NCBI GenBank assembly: GCA_009787485.1 | Contig: WQWP01000049.1 | Coordinates: forward strand, 1 to 15,869 | Reading direction: 5' to 3' | DNA: 15,869 nucleotides | Source of the DNA: Lentimicrobiaceae bacterium | Lineage (GTDB): Bacteria > Bacteroidota > Bacteroidia > Bacteroidales > WCHB1-69 | Shown: positions 5,672 through 13,451 of the stretch, piece after piece | How the letters are laid out: every line of letters begins with the position of its first letter | How positions within the stretch are numbered: the first letter of the stretch is position 1 | The notes under the pieces: model-generated | Databases searched by the model: none | The model's input: the letters and a program-made list of their open reading frames with translations, nothing else | What the model was told of the DNA's origin: nothing | Made by a program: the position numbers and the translations under genes

Positions 5672-7189
5672 AAAGGTAGGCCTCGGTTTGCTATGCTGAA
5701 AATATCGAATTTCATTGGGGATTTCTATGTTGTTGAATCCGTAAATTCGTAACACCTCCTCAATCAAATCAATAGGTCGTGTAATATCGTGCTTGTTAAG
5801 AGGGATGGTTACCGATAACTTATTTTCGCTGATGGAACTGTTTTCAAATTCAAGACTTAGTAGAATGGAAGAAATGGTCTGTTTATCAATATATTTACCT
5901 GCTGTTTTTGCGACGTCCTCTACCGAGAGCGAAATGATGCGCGGCTCCATAACGGTAGGATATTCGTCTATCACTTCCGATGCAACCACCGCGTTTGCCA
6001 ATTCCACTAATAATTGCGTGGCTCTCCGAATGGCGTAAATCGTCATATTTATATCACAACCTCGCTCAAAACGGAAAGCGGCGTCCGTTTTCAGTCCGTG
6101 TCTTTTCGATGTTTTGCGCACGGAGGTGGGGTTAAAATAGGCACTTTCTAAAAACACATTTTTAGTTGCTTCCGTAATTCCGGAATCTTTTCCACCGTAA
6201 ACACCGGCAATACACATCCCTTTTTTCGCACTGCAAATCATTAAATCTTCTTCATGCAATTTGATTTCTTTATCGTCTAATGTTTTGAAAATGGTGTCTT
6301 TAGGCAACGTCTTAATCAACACCTTTCTTGCTTCAATTTTATCGGAATCGAAAGCATGAAGCGGGTGTCCGGTTTCCAGCATTACAAACTGTGTAACATC
6401 CACTACATTATTAATGGGACGCACGCCCACGGAAAGCAACCGGTTTTTGAGCCAATCGGGCGATTCTTTTATCTTCACATTTTCCAAGCATATTCCTGTA
6501 TATCTGGGACATGCGGTTTTGTTTTCGATAACAATGGCGATAGAAGGGTTTCGTTTGCTGGGAATAAAATCGCCGATAAAAGGAAGGGCTATTTTAGAGC
6601 AAGGAATATTGTTTTGTTTCAGTGCGGCGAAAAGGTCTCTTGCCACGCCAATGTGCGAAATAGCGTCGCTGCGGTTGGGCGTTAATCCGATTTCAAAAAC
6701 GTAATCTTCTTCAATATCAAAGTATTCCGCTGCCGGTTGTCCGATTTTCGCCTGCCAGTCCAACTCCATAATTCCTTCGTGATTTTCGCCCAAATGCAAC
6801 TCTTTTTCGGAGCATATCATTCCCTCGGAAGCCGCGCCCCTTATTTTCGATTTTTTAATAGTAAACGATTCCTCGCCGGCGTGCAGCACTGTGCCCACTG
6901 TGGCCACGGCTACTTTCAGTCCGGCACGCACATTCGGGGCGCCGCAAACGATGTTGAGCGGAGTTTCCGCGCCAATGTTTACCGTAGTGATGTGCAAATG
7001 ATCCGAATCGGGATGCTCTTCACAAGTAAGCACTTCGCCAATTACGATGCCGCGAAGCCCGCCTTTAATCACTTCAAATTTCTCTATAGATTCTACTTCT
7101 AACCCACAGTTTGTTAAATAGTTGCCCGTTTCCTCAGGCGACAAATCGAAATTGATGTATTGTTTGAGCCAGTTGAATGAAATTTTCAT
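5669..7189 (-). CDS. pheT: Phenylalanine-tRNA ligase beta subunit, N-terminal part (ends at in-frame TAA)
   Basis: The beta subunit binds tRNA and pairs with PheS to charge tRNA-Phe and edit mischarged tyrosine. This 506-residue part starts with the canonical MKISFNWLKQYINFDL. It contains the OB-fold tRNA-binding domain (about 40-150; HPDSDHLHITTVNIG, IVCGAPNVRAG and KSKIRGAASEGMICSEKELHLG). The B3/B4 editing domain follows (about 210-390; NNVVDVTQFVMLETGHPLHAFD and ITEATKNVFLESAYFNP), then the B5 domain (about 400-490). It stops at TAA 5669-5671, right after HSKPRPTF, where normal PheT continues without a break. pheT lies apart from pheS, as is common in Bacteroidota. The combined length, about 819 codons including the stop position, is normal for full PheT. 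Confidence 0.92.
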   Translation of the reverse strand: MKISFNWLKQYINFDLSPEETGNYLTNCGLEVESIEKFEVIKGGLRGIVIGEVLTCEEHPDSDHLHITTVNIGAETPLNIVCGAPNVRAGLKVAVATVGTVLHAGEESFTIKKSKIRGAASEGMICSEKELHLGENHEGIMELDWQAKIGQPAAEYFDIEEDYVFEIGLTPNRSDAISHIGVARDLFAALKQNNIPCSKIALPFIGDFIPSKRNPSIAIVIENKTACPRYTGICLENVKIKESPDWLKNRLLSVGVRPINNVVDVTQFVMLETGHPLHAFDSDKIEARKVLIKTLPKDTIFKTLDDKEIKLHEEDLMICSAKKGMCIAGVYGGKDSGITEATKNVFLESAYFNPTSVRKTSKRHGLKTDAAFRFERGCDINMTIYAIRRATQLLVELANAVVASEVIDEYPTVMEPRIISLSVEDVAKTAGKYIDKQTISSILLSLEFENSSISENKLSVTIPLNKHDITRPIDLIEEVLRIYGFNNIEIPNEIRYFQHSKPRPTF

Positions 7190-7252
7190 TAGTATGTTTT
7201 TAATTTAAAGTTATAAAAATAAAAAAATGAATATAAAGCATTTCGGCTGAGG

Positions 7253-8200
7253 TTATAAAAATCTCCTCCTCACCAAATCGCAAAGCGAAAGATAAGTAGA
7301 AGATGTTGTATCCCAAAGATATTGATGTTTTAGCTCTTCCATTAAATTAAAAGCCGCATCAATATTTTCACAGTCGTTTAGTTTTTGAACGGCGTTGCTG
7401 AAATCTACGCCGCTATTGCGAAACAGCTCACGAATGAAAGTAAATTTCTCATTGATAGCAATCGCTTTGGTTAAATCGGGAATATAAGATTGTTGGAATT
7501 TTGTTCCTAAAGATTGGTCTTCTTTTTTCTCCGTCAATAAGTCGTTGAGCGATTTTTTCTCGGATCTGAACAGGGTGGTCTCTTCAAACAAGAGTGTGGT
7601 TTGAGGGCGCGCATCGGGGATAAATTCCAAGAGGTCGTCGTGGAGAGGTTGTTTTTGGGAGGCACTGGGGACAACAGGAACATTTGAAGGTTCAATTATT
7701 ATTTTTTCTTCGATGATTTCTTCTTCGATGATTTCTTCTTCGATAATTTCTTCTTCGACGGTCTGTTCTTCAGCAATCTTTTCTTCGATAATTTCTTCTT
7801 CGATAATTTCTTCTTCGACCATCTTTTCTTCAGTAACTTCTTCTTCAACAATCTCTTCTTCGATAATATCGACAAATTCGACAGTTTCTTCTTCAATAAT
7901 TATTTCTTCGGCGATTTCTTCTTCAAATATTTCTACCTGTTGTTCAGTTTCCGTTTCTTCATTTTCACCTCTTCCGTCATCCGGCGACCAGTCGCCGTCT
8001 GCCACCTTCTCCTCAACAAACAACCGTTCCACCTTGTTTTCCTCACTTTCCGCATTTACCGGAATATTCAGGAAAATCATGTATGCCGCTCGAAGATTGT
8101 GCAGGATAATATCTTTTTCAATGGGCGAATAAACATCTAATGCGTTTATCTGTTGTAAACTTTCAATAATTTTTTGGATGACTCCGGTGGGCTTTTCCAT
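7253..8200 (-). CDS. Glutamate-rich repeat protein with a conserved-looking C-terminal domain
   Basis: The function is unknown. The 315-residue protein has three zones. Residues 1-50 form a helical N terminus (VIQKIIESLQQINALDVYSPIEKDI is a sample of its character, in part). Residues about 60-168 are an acidic, low-complexity stretch with an EEIIE-like pentapeptide repeat, encoded by 15-bp units. Residues about 232-315 form a helical domain (AIAINEKFTFIRELFRN, then an aromatic/hydrophobic end in LCDLVRRRFL). From memory, this C-terminal pattern (IN-[DE]-[KR]-F-x-F-x-RELF) recurs in uncharacterised Bacteroidota proteins. There is no signal peptide or membrane segment, so it is probably cytoplasmic. 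The opposite strand of the repeat reads as a Ser/Ile-rich frame, which is an artefact of the repeat. Confidence 0.8.
   Translation of the reverse strand: MEKPTGVIQKIIESLQQINALDVYSPIEKDIILHNLRAAYMIFLNIPVNAESEENKVERLFVEEKVADGDWSPDDGRGENEETETEQQVEIFEEEIAEEIIIEEETVEFVDIIEEEIVEEEVTEEKMVEEEIIEEEIIEEKIAEEQTVEEEIIEEEIIEEEIIEEKIIIEPSNVPVVPSASQKQPLHDDLLEFIPDARPQTTLLFEETTLFRSEKKSLNDLLTEKKEDQSLGTKFQQSYIPDLTKAIAINEKFTFIRELFRNSGVDFSNAVQKLNDCENIDAAFNLMEELKHQYLWDTTSSTYLSLCDLVRRRFL
7706..7870. repeat. 15-bp coding tandem repeat (11 units)
   Basis: Eleven consecutive 15-bp units begin TTCTT on the plus strand; the commonest is TTCTTCGATAATTTC, which gives Glu-Ile-Ile-Glu-Glu on the coding strand. The units also show a 60-bp higher-order period: four units at 7721-7780 resemble the four at 7781-7840. 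All changes keep the frame. Degenerate copies continue to about 7935. Confidence 0.85.
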
Positions 8201-8205
8201 AGTGG

Positions 8206-8254
8206 TTAGTGATTAGTGGTTAATGGTTAACGGTTAATGATTAATGGTTATAAG
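8206..8254. repeat. Heptad repeat block, TTAGTGR/TTAATGR family (7 units)
   Basis: Seven consecutive heptads, each starting TTA: TTAGTGA, TTAGTGG, TTAATGG, TTAACGG, TTAATGA, TTAATGG and TTATAAG. The block begins five bases upstream of the glutamate-rich gene's start codon. The first two units are identical to units at 14804-14852. Confidence 0.75.
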
Positions 8255-8285
8255 TTTAAGATTTTAAGTTCAAAGTTCAAGATTT

Positions 8286-8477
8286 AAAACCTTATTTCCA
8301 CCTTATTTTAACAACAAAACAACCTTAGTAGCAATATGTTTGCCCAACATTCATATACCTTATTACCTTATTTTTTAGAACAAGGCAGGAATAAGGTAAT
8401 AAGGTTGAAATTAATCCGATACAATTCATTGCTACTAAGGTTGTTTTGTTGTTAAAATAAGGTGGAAATAAGGTTTT
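8286..8477. mobile_element. Nested 192-bp palindrome, MITE-like candidate
   Basis: The outer arms 8286-8335 and 8428-8477 are 50-bp perfect inverted repeats, starting AAAACCTTATTTCC. Inside is a second perfect inverted repeat, 8357-8372 and 8390-8405 (16 bp). ACCTTATT occurs four times on the left (8289, 8300, 8357, 8365) and four times inverted on the right (8390, 8398, 8456, 8467). ATTT flanks both ends (8282-8285 and 8478-8481) as a possible 4-bp target duplication, weak in such AT-rich DNA. There is no coding capacity. It could be a non-autonomous transposable element; alternatively it is a structured RNA or a terminator between lspA and the next gene. Confidence 0.6.
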
Positions 8478-8517
8478 ATTTTTATTCGTAATTTTTAATT
8501 TTTGGATTTTATTTTTT

Positions 8518-9087
8518 TTAATTCTTTAATTCTTCCTTTTTATGGTTGAAGAATTTCTTATTCCAAATAATAATGGCGATAATTCCAATAGTGGTACAAG
8601 CGTCTGCCACATTAAAAATGGCGGGGAAAAAATATTCGCCGCTAAATAGTGGAGACCAGTCGGGGATTCTGAAAAGTTTAAAATAAAACATATCCACCAC
8701 ATGTCCGTAAAGAAATGGCGCATATCTCCAAATAATGCCGTAAACCATTGAATCTATAATGTTTCCGAGCGCTCCTGCAATAATTAATGATAAGATAACC
8801 ACGACGAGCCAATTGGCTTGCTGCTTTTTAATGAGAGAAATCAGGTAGTATATTAAAAAGGTAACAACGGCAATACGCAGCAACGAAAGCAGCAGTTTGC
8901 CGATGTTTTCGCCAAAGCTGATACCAAATGCAATTCCTTCGTTTTCAACGAAATAAATATAAAACCAATTTCCCAATACCGGAAAAGATTCTCCGAGCGA
9001 CATAGTGGTTTTTACCCAGATTTTAACAATTTGGTCTATTGCCACTAAAACAAAAATGATAAGTAAAGCTACGCTACTTTTTTTCAT
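8518..9087 (-). CDS. lspA: Lipoprotein signal peptidase (signal peptidase II)
   Basis: This inner-membrane aspartyl protease removes signal peptides from prolipoproteins after diacylglyceryl modification. The protein has 189 residues, slightly long because of inserted loops, as is common in Bacteroidota. Hydrophobic helices lie at about residues 5-22, 62-86, 92-112 and 158-176. Family motifs are FVENEGIAFGI (46-56), AGALGNIIDS (104-113), YGHVVDMFYF with catalytic Asp132, and FNVADACTT with catalytic Asp162. The ATG overlaps the end of the dksA-like gene by 14 bp, so the two are likely co-translated. lspA beside a dksA-like gene is a recurring arrangement in Bacteroidota. Confidence 0.96.
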   Translation of the reverse strand: MKKSSVALLIIFVLVAIDQIVKIWVKTTMSLGESFPVLGNWFYIYFVENEGIAFGISFGENIGKLLLSLLRIAVVTFLIYYLISLIKKQQANWLVVVILSLIIAGALGNIIDSMVYGIIWRYAPFLYGHVVDMFYFKLFRIPDWSPLFSGEYFFPAIFNVADACTTIGIIAIIIWNKKFFNHKKEELKN

Positions 9088-9457
9088 TTACTTTGGCATC
9101 AAATGAGAGTGTGGCATGGGGCACGCAGCGCAGGCGCTCTTTGGGAATGAGCTTGCCGGTGGCGCGGCAAATTCCGTACGTTTTGTTTTCAATACGCACC
9201 AATGCGGCTTCCAAATTCTTGATATACTTATCTAAACGATTTGCCAAACGGCTGTTCTCTTCTTTAGAAAGCACTTGGTTGCCTTCTTCCAGAATCTTGA
9301 AAGTGGGCGAAGTATCGGTGGTATCGTTGCCTACATTGCTATAAGCCTCTAAATAAATCTCCATTCCTTTTTTTGCTTCCGCAATTTTTTCTTCGATGAG
9401 CGCCTTAAATTCATTGAGTTCCTCATCGGAATACCGAACAATGTTATCTATATTCAT
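9074..9457 (-). CDS. DksA/TraR-family protein with degenerate zinc finger
   Basis: Family members bind the RNA polymerase secondary channel and alter transcription initiation, often with ppGpp. The 127-residue protein has two long N-terminal helices (about 10-40 and 62-92) separated by NVGNDTTDTSPTF, which corresponds to the coiled-coil tip. The C-terminal finger reads YGICRATGKLIPKERLRCVPHATLS. The usual C4 set is reduced to Cys97-x2-Thr100 and Cys111-x2-His114, so zinc binding is doubtful. From memory, this is normal for the Bacteroidota subgroup encoded next to lspA. The gene is preceded by a good -7 promoter box and overlaps lspA by 14 bp. Whether it acts as true DksA is not settled. Confidence 0.88.
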   Translation of the reverse strand: MNIDNIVRYSDEELNEFKALIEEKIAEAKKGMEIYLEAYSNVGNDTTDTSPTFKILEEGNQVLSKEENSRLANRLDKYIKNLEAALVRIENKTYGICRATGKLIPKERLRCVPHATLSFDAKVNEKK

Positions 9458-9475
9458 GCCATTTTATTTAATGTG

Positions 9476-9483
9476 CAAAAATA
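9476..9483 (-). promoter_or_regulatory. Bacteroidota -7 box upstream of the dksA-like gene
   Basis: TATTTTTG on the minus strand matches the Bacteroidota sigma-A consensus TAnnTTTG exactly, 18 bases upstream of the ATG. I see no TTG at the expected -33 spacing. It lies in the 39-bp gap after murF-alr, so dksA-lspA can be transcribed independently. Confidence 0.5.
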
Positions 9484-9496
9484 GAAAAAAAACAAT

Positions 9497-11962
9497 TCAT
9501 TCTCTCACATAAATTCTCGGCACACGTTTCGATATTGCCGTCAAAAGTTCGTAGGGTGTTTTGCCGATGCGGGCGCTAATTTTTTCTAACGAATTTTCTG
9601 TATTATAAATGATAACGTCTTCTCCTATAGTGACATTTTTCAAATGTGTAACATCAATTACCGTCATGTCCATGTTAATTTTTCCTACTACAGGGCATGG
9701 TTTACCTTGCACCAACATGGTTCCTACGCCGTTGCTAAACTCTTTCGGAAATCCATCGGCGTAACCCACCGGAACAATGGCAATTTGCATATCTTTCTTT
9801 GCGGTAAATGTTCTGTTATATCCTACTGTTTCTCTTTTTTTAATTTTTTTTATTTGTGTGATGACGCTACTAAGGGTAATGACAGATTGTAATTGTTGTT
9901 GAACCTCCGGAAGCGGACAAAATCCGTATAATCCCAAGCCCAATCTTACCATATCGTATTGCGCCTCCGGAAAACGAACAATCCCTGCCGTATTTAAGAT
10001 GTGTTTTAAATATGGATATGGAATTTGGGCGTCAATCTTTCTACAAATGACATCAAATCTATGTATTTGTTTGTATGTAAACAGGTTTTCTCTGCCATCT
10101 TCCGCTGCTGCCAAGTGGGTAAAAACAGAAGCTATTTTTAATTTTGGACAGGATTTTACCAACTGTAACATCTCCTCTATTTCCTTTCTATGAAATCCTA
10201 AGCGCCGCATTCCGGTATCTATTTTGAGGTGTATGGGAAAACTTTCAATTTCAGGATAATTTTGGAGTGTTTGTATTAACTCTTTTAAATAAAACAAGTT
10301 AAAAATTTCAGGCTCTAAACGATAGCGGATCATCAAATCGAAACCGGTAGCTTCTGCGCCCAAAACAACGATAGGCCGGTCAATATTTCTTTTTCGCAGG
10401 GTAATTCCTTCATCTGTGTATGCTACTGCCAAGTAATCTATCTGGTGATAGCACAATTCGTTAATCAACTCTGCATCTCCCAGCCCATAAGACATTGCTT
10501 TAACCATTGCCATTATTTTGGTTTCAGAATGAAGTAACTCTTTGAAATATTGTAAATTGTGAACAATTGCAGTCAAATCTACTTGCAAAATAGTTTGGTG
10601 CGTTTTTAGTTGCAGCGCTTGCACTACTTTTTCAAATTTGAAAGCGCGTGCGCCTTTAATCAACACGGCTTCATTTCTTATATTAATATCATCTAAATGA
10701 GCTAAAAGATCGTGTGTAGTATCGTAAAAATATTTTTCCACTACCGGAAAATAGCCGTGCCGTCTGCGCATTTCGCTTCCGACCACTACCATTTTAGTAA
10801 TGTTGTGGTTATCAAATATTTTCGATAGTTCTAAATAATCTTTTTCGCCCCAATTTACTTGTTCAAAATCTGAAATAATCAGCGTTTTGTTTGCAAATTG
10901 TGTTTGCATACTTAAAAAATCTAACGCAATACGCAAAGAATTGACGTCCAAACTATAAGTATCATTAATAACGATAGAATTATTTTGCGCTTCTTTAATT
11001 TCCATGCGCATGCTCAGCGGAGAAAGGAAGCGTAACTGTTTTGAGATATAAGCCAACGAATATCCCAGAAACATCAATAATGCACTGATGTGCAATACGT
11101 TTTCGATAGAAGCGGCATCTGTGAACGGGATTTCGAGCCATTCCGAAGAATGCGAAAACTCTACGATTGTAGTATGTTGAAGCTGTTTTTGAGAGATAAT
11201 TTTATAATATGAATCCGGATTTTTCCCCCATGAGATTTTTTGCAGATGTGCAAAATCCTGTGCTCCTAAGGTTGCCTTTATTAAATAAGCGTCAGTGTTG
11301 TAAATAATTGTAGATGAGTCTTTAAACAGCTTTAGTTTTTCTAATAATTTTTCTTCATCGTTCTCAAAAAAACCGGAATGCGCGTTCCCAATATTTGTTA
11401 AAATGCCGATATTGGGTTTTATCACGGCTTCCAAATTATCCATTTCATTTTTTTGAGAGATGCCTGCTTCAAAAATACCGAAGTTGTAGTTGCCATTCAT
11501 TTGCCAAACAGAAAGCGGCACGCCGATTTGAGAATTGTAACTATTCGGGCTTTTTATGACAGAAAAATCTTTAGATAAAATGGTGGATAGCCATTCTTTT
11601 ATAATGGTTTTGCCATTGCTTCCGGTAATACCCACTACCGGATAGTTGAAGTGTTTTCTGTGTTCTGCTGCAATTTGTTGCATTGCCAAAACCGGATCGT
11701 TTACCTGATAGAAGTTGGCATTGAGGCCTTTGTAATGTTCAACATCTTCACCAATGATGAAATTTCTAACTTTTTGTCTAATGAGTTCTTTAATGTACAA
11801 ATGTCCGTCGTTTTTTGCTGTTTTTATAGCAAAAAAAAGCGTTTGTGCAGGAAAAGTCAATTTTCGGCTATCAAAACCCAATTCTGAGATGCCCCAATTT
11901 GAGTCAATAACAATGCTGTTTTTTGGAGCAATAATTTGTATGATGTTATCGGGCAAAAGCAT
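9497..11962 (-). CDS. murF-alr: Bifunctional MurF ligase/alanine racemase
   Basis: This 821-residue fusion carries two cytoplasmic steps of D-alanine supply and peptidoglycan precursor synthesis. Residues 1 to about 445 are MurF, which joins D-Ala-D-Ala to UDP-MurNAc-tripeptide; the ATP-binding loop is GITGSNGKT (111-119). From about residue 453 to the end is the PLP-dependent alanine racemase. Its PLP lysine is Lys488 in VKAMSYGLG, and the second catalytic base is Tyr715 in TVGYNRTF. RLGLGLYGFCP and VPVGYADGFP are other racemase motifs. The fusion is characteristic of Bacteroidota. The ATG begins one base after the stop of pdxA, so both are very likely on one transcript. Confidence 0.96.
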   Translation of the reverse strand: MLLPDNIIQIIAPKNSIVIDSNWGISELGFDSRKLTFPAQTLFFAIKTAKNDGHLYIKELIRQKVRNFIIGEDVEHYKGLNANFYQVNDPVLAMQQIAAEHRKHFNYPVVGITGSNGKTIIKEWLSTILSKDFSVIKSPNSYNSQIGVPLSVWQMNGNYNFGIFEAGISQKNEMDNLEAVIKPNIGILTNIGNAHSGFFENDEEKLLEKLKLFKDSSTIIYNTDAYLIKATLGAQDFAHLQKISWGKNPDSYYKIISQKQLQHTTIVEFSHSSEWLEIPFTDAASIENVLHISALLMFLGYSLAYISKQLRFLSPLSMRMEIKEAQNNSIVINDTYSLDVNSLRIALDFLSMQTQFANKTLIISDFEQVNWGEKDYLELSKIFDNHNITKMVVVGSEMRRRHGYFPVVEKYFYDTTHDLLAHLDDINIRNEAVLIKGARAFKFEKVVQALQLKTHQTILQVDLTAIVHNLQYFKELLHSETKIMAMVKAMSYGLGDAELINELCYHQIDYLAVAYTDEGITLRKRNIDRPIVVLGAEATGFDLMIRYRLEPEIFNLFYLKELIQTLQNYPEIESFPIHLKIDTGMRRLGFHRKEIEEMLQLVKSCPKLKIASVFTHLAAAEDGRENLFTYKQIHRFDVICRKIDAQIPYPYLKHILNTAGIVRFPEAQYDMVRLGLGLYGFCPLPEVQQQLQSVITLSSVITQIKKIKKRETVGYNRTFTAKKDMQIAIVPVGYADGFPKEFSNGVGTMLVQGKPCPVVGKINMDMTVIDVTHLKNVTIGEDVIIYNTENSLEKISARIGKTPYELLTAISKRVPRIYVRE

Positions 11963-11963
11963 G

Positions 11964-12968
11964 TTAACGAAGCGCTTTTCTGTTTTTTAAAATATCAACT
12001 GCCAAGTAGATAGCATTTCTCATAGAAGCAGGCGAAGCCATGTTTTTTCCGGCGATGTCGTATCCTGTTCCGTGTGCAGGAGAGGTTCTTACCACAGGCA
12101 AGCCGGCGGTAAAATTTACCCCACCTTCATACGCCAATATCTTAAAAGGAATCATCCCTTGATCGTGATACATTGCCAAAACAGCATCAAATTGTTTGTA
12201 CTGTCCTGAAGCAAAAAAGCCATCTGCCGGAAAAGGGCCAAAAGCATTAATATTTTGCTCAAACGCTTGATTAATTGCGGGTTTTATGATGTCAATCTCT
12301 TCTCTTCCCAAAAGTCCATTATCTCCTGCATGCGGGTTGAGTGAAAGCACCGCAATTTTAGGATTGGTGCACAAAAAGTCTTTAATTAATGAATTATCGA
12401 GTATCTTAATTTTCCTTAAAACCAACTCTGTATTCAATATTTTACCTGTTTCATTTATGGGCGTATGGTTAGTAACAAATCCCACTTTAAGATTTTCTGC
12501 CACCATCAACATCATCGTATTTTGCGCGTTAAACTGCGCACTAAAAAATTCAGTATGTCCGGCAAACTTAAAAGCGGGCGATTGAATATTGGACTTGTTG
12601 ATAGGCGCCGTAACGATTGCATCTATTAAGTTGCCTTTCAAATCGTTGCAAGCTGTTGTTAGTGCCAGTTCCGCCATTTTTCCGCTTATTTCCGAAGTCT
12701 CTCCCAACACAATTCTTATTTCATCATCACGGAGGTTCAGCAAATTGGGCTTTTTGGGCGTAGCTTGTTGCGCATTTTTAACGAACTGAAAAGTAAAGTC
12801 ATTCATTTCCAATACTTTTCTGTGATAACTTGCGGCTTTTGCCAATCCATACACCATCGGCGTACAAACCTCCATAATTTTGGGGTCTGCCAGCGCTTTC
12901 ATAATCACTTCATAACTAATGCCATTTAGGTCTCCGTGGGTAATTCCTATTTTGTAGAGTTGCTCCAT
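11964..12968 (-). CDS. pdxA: 4-hydroxythreonine-4-phosphate dehydrogenase PdxA
   Basis: PdxA oxidises 4-phosphohydroxy-L-threonine in the deoxyxylulose 5-phosphate-dependent pathway to pyridoxal phosphate. The protein has 334 residues, as expected. The substrate/NAD start ITHGDLNGISYEVIMKAL is followed by the three metal-ligand histidines: His138 (FAGHTEF), His213 (LNPHAGDNG) and His268 (MYHDQGMIPFK). The end motif TSPAHGTGYDIAGK is also present. The ATG at 12966-12968 gives the family N terminus. It sits one base upstream of murF-alr, whose racemase domain uses PLP, so the co-occurrence is functionally plausible. Confidence 0.96.
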   Translation of the reverse strand: MEQLYKIGITHGDLNGISYEVIMKALADPKIMEVCTPMVYGLAKAASYHRKVLEMNDFTFQFVKNAQQATPKKPNLLNLRDDEIRIVLGETSEISGKMAELALTTACNDLKGNLIDAIVTAPINKSNIQSPAFKFAGHTEFFSAQFNAQNTMMLMVAENLKVGFVTNHTPINETGKILNTELVLRKIKILDNSLIKDFLCTNPKIAVLSLNPHAGDNGLLGREEIDIIKPAINQAFEQNINAFGPFPADGFFASGQYKQFDAVLAMYHDQGMIPFKILAYEGGVNFTAGLPVVRTSPAHGTGYDIAGKNMASPASMRNAIYLAVDILKNRKALR

Positions 12969-13041
12969 AAGTTGGGTTTATTTGGTTATTGATTATACAC
13001 AAAACAATAACGTTTTTTTGTTGGTTTTCTTGTAATATTTT

Positions 13042-13449
13042 TTATATGTTTAAATACTCCCTTGCTGTCAATACGGGAATTTCAGATCTTTTAAAATCCT
13101 TTTTATTTCGTGTAATAATAAGATGCAAATTATTAAGTAAAGCCGTATAAGATTGAATGGCATCTTCAAAATCGTTGAAATCTGAAGCTAATGCCAATTC
13201 CACAATTTTGTCATCCAATGATAATACTTCAACTAAAGTCTTGAATTTTACAAGAATTTTGTGCGCCTTATCTGCATTAAAATATTTTGATAGAATATAG
13301 TGCGTATTTACAAATGTTAAAGATGATATATATAAAAGTATCTTTCTTTCCTCAGCAAGTGTAAATAATTCCTGTGCTTCCTGATAAAAATTCTCCCGTT
13401 TTGCTAATAAATCTACGATAATGTTAGTATCAATTAATAGTTTTTCCAT
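13042..13449 (-). CDS. PIN-domain toxin (VapC-like)
   Basis: PIN-domain toxins are metal-dependent ribonucleases, usually held inactive by a partner antitoxin. The protein has 135 residues. Candidate acidic active-site residues are Asp7 in LLIDTNIIVDLL, Asp93/Asp96 in SDFNDFEDAIQ and Asp118 in ITRNKKDF, with Asn115 beside it. The gene starts two bases after the stop of the antitoxin gene, typical of toxin-antitoxin operons. A PIN nuclease is well supported. Its RNA target is unknown. The module sits between housekeeping genes pdxA and pheS, which suggests insertion. Confidence 0.85.
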   Translation of the reverse strand: MEKLLIDTNIIVDLLAKRENFYQEAQELFTLAEERKILLYISSLTFVNTHYILSKYFNADKAHKILVKFKTLVEVLSLDDKIVELALASDFNDFEDAIQSYTALLNNLHLIITRNKKDFKRSEIPVLTAREYLNI

Positions 13450-13451
13450 AT

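Larger units (their letters stand above)
8201..8517. other. 317-bp intergenic gap between lspA and the glutamate-rich gene
   Basis: No gene or RNA gene is visible. From left to right it holds heptad repeats (8206-8254), a degenerate AAGTTTAAGATTTTAAG-type stretch to 8285, a 192-bp nested palindrome (8286-8477) and an A/T-rich tail of T-runs up to the lspA stop. Confidence 0.8.

Noticed and set aside
5648..5680. A frameshift at the homopolymer runs near the pheT break
   Set aside because: Reading both parts codon by codon shows they are in the same frame; the defect is one stop codon, not an indel.
6356..6704. Plus-strand frames opposite pheT
   Set aside because: They overlap well-supported PheT domains on the other strand and show no recognisable protein pattern.
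7713..8132. A plus-strand frame rich in Ser and Ile opposite the glutamate-rich gene
   Set aside because: It is produced by the 15-bp repeat read on the opposite strand. The minus-strand protein has ordered ends outside the repeat and is the credible gene.
8286..8477. An ordinary rho-independent terminator after lspA
   Set aside because: Arms of 50 bp, a nested inner hairpin and the ACCTTATT array are far larger than a terminator needs. Termination as a side effect cannot be excluded.
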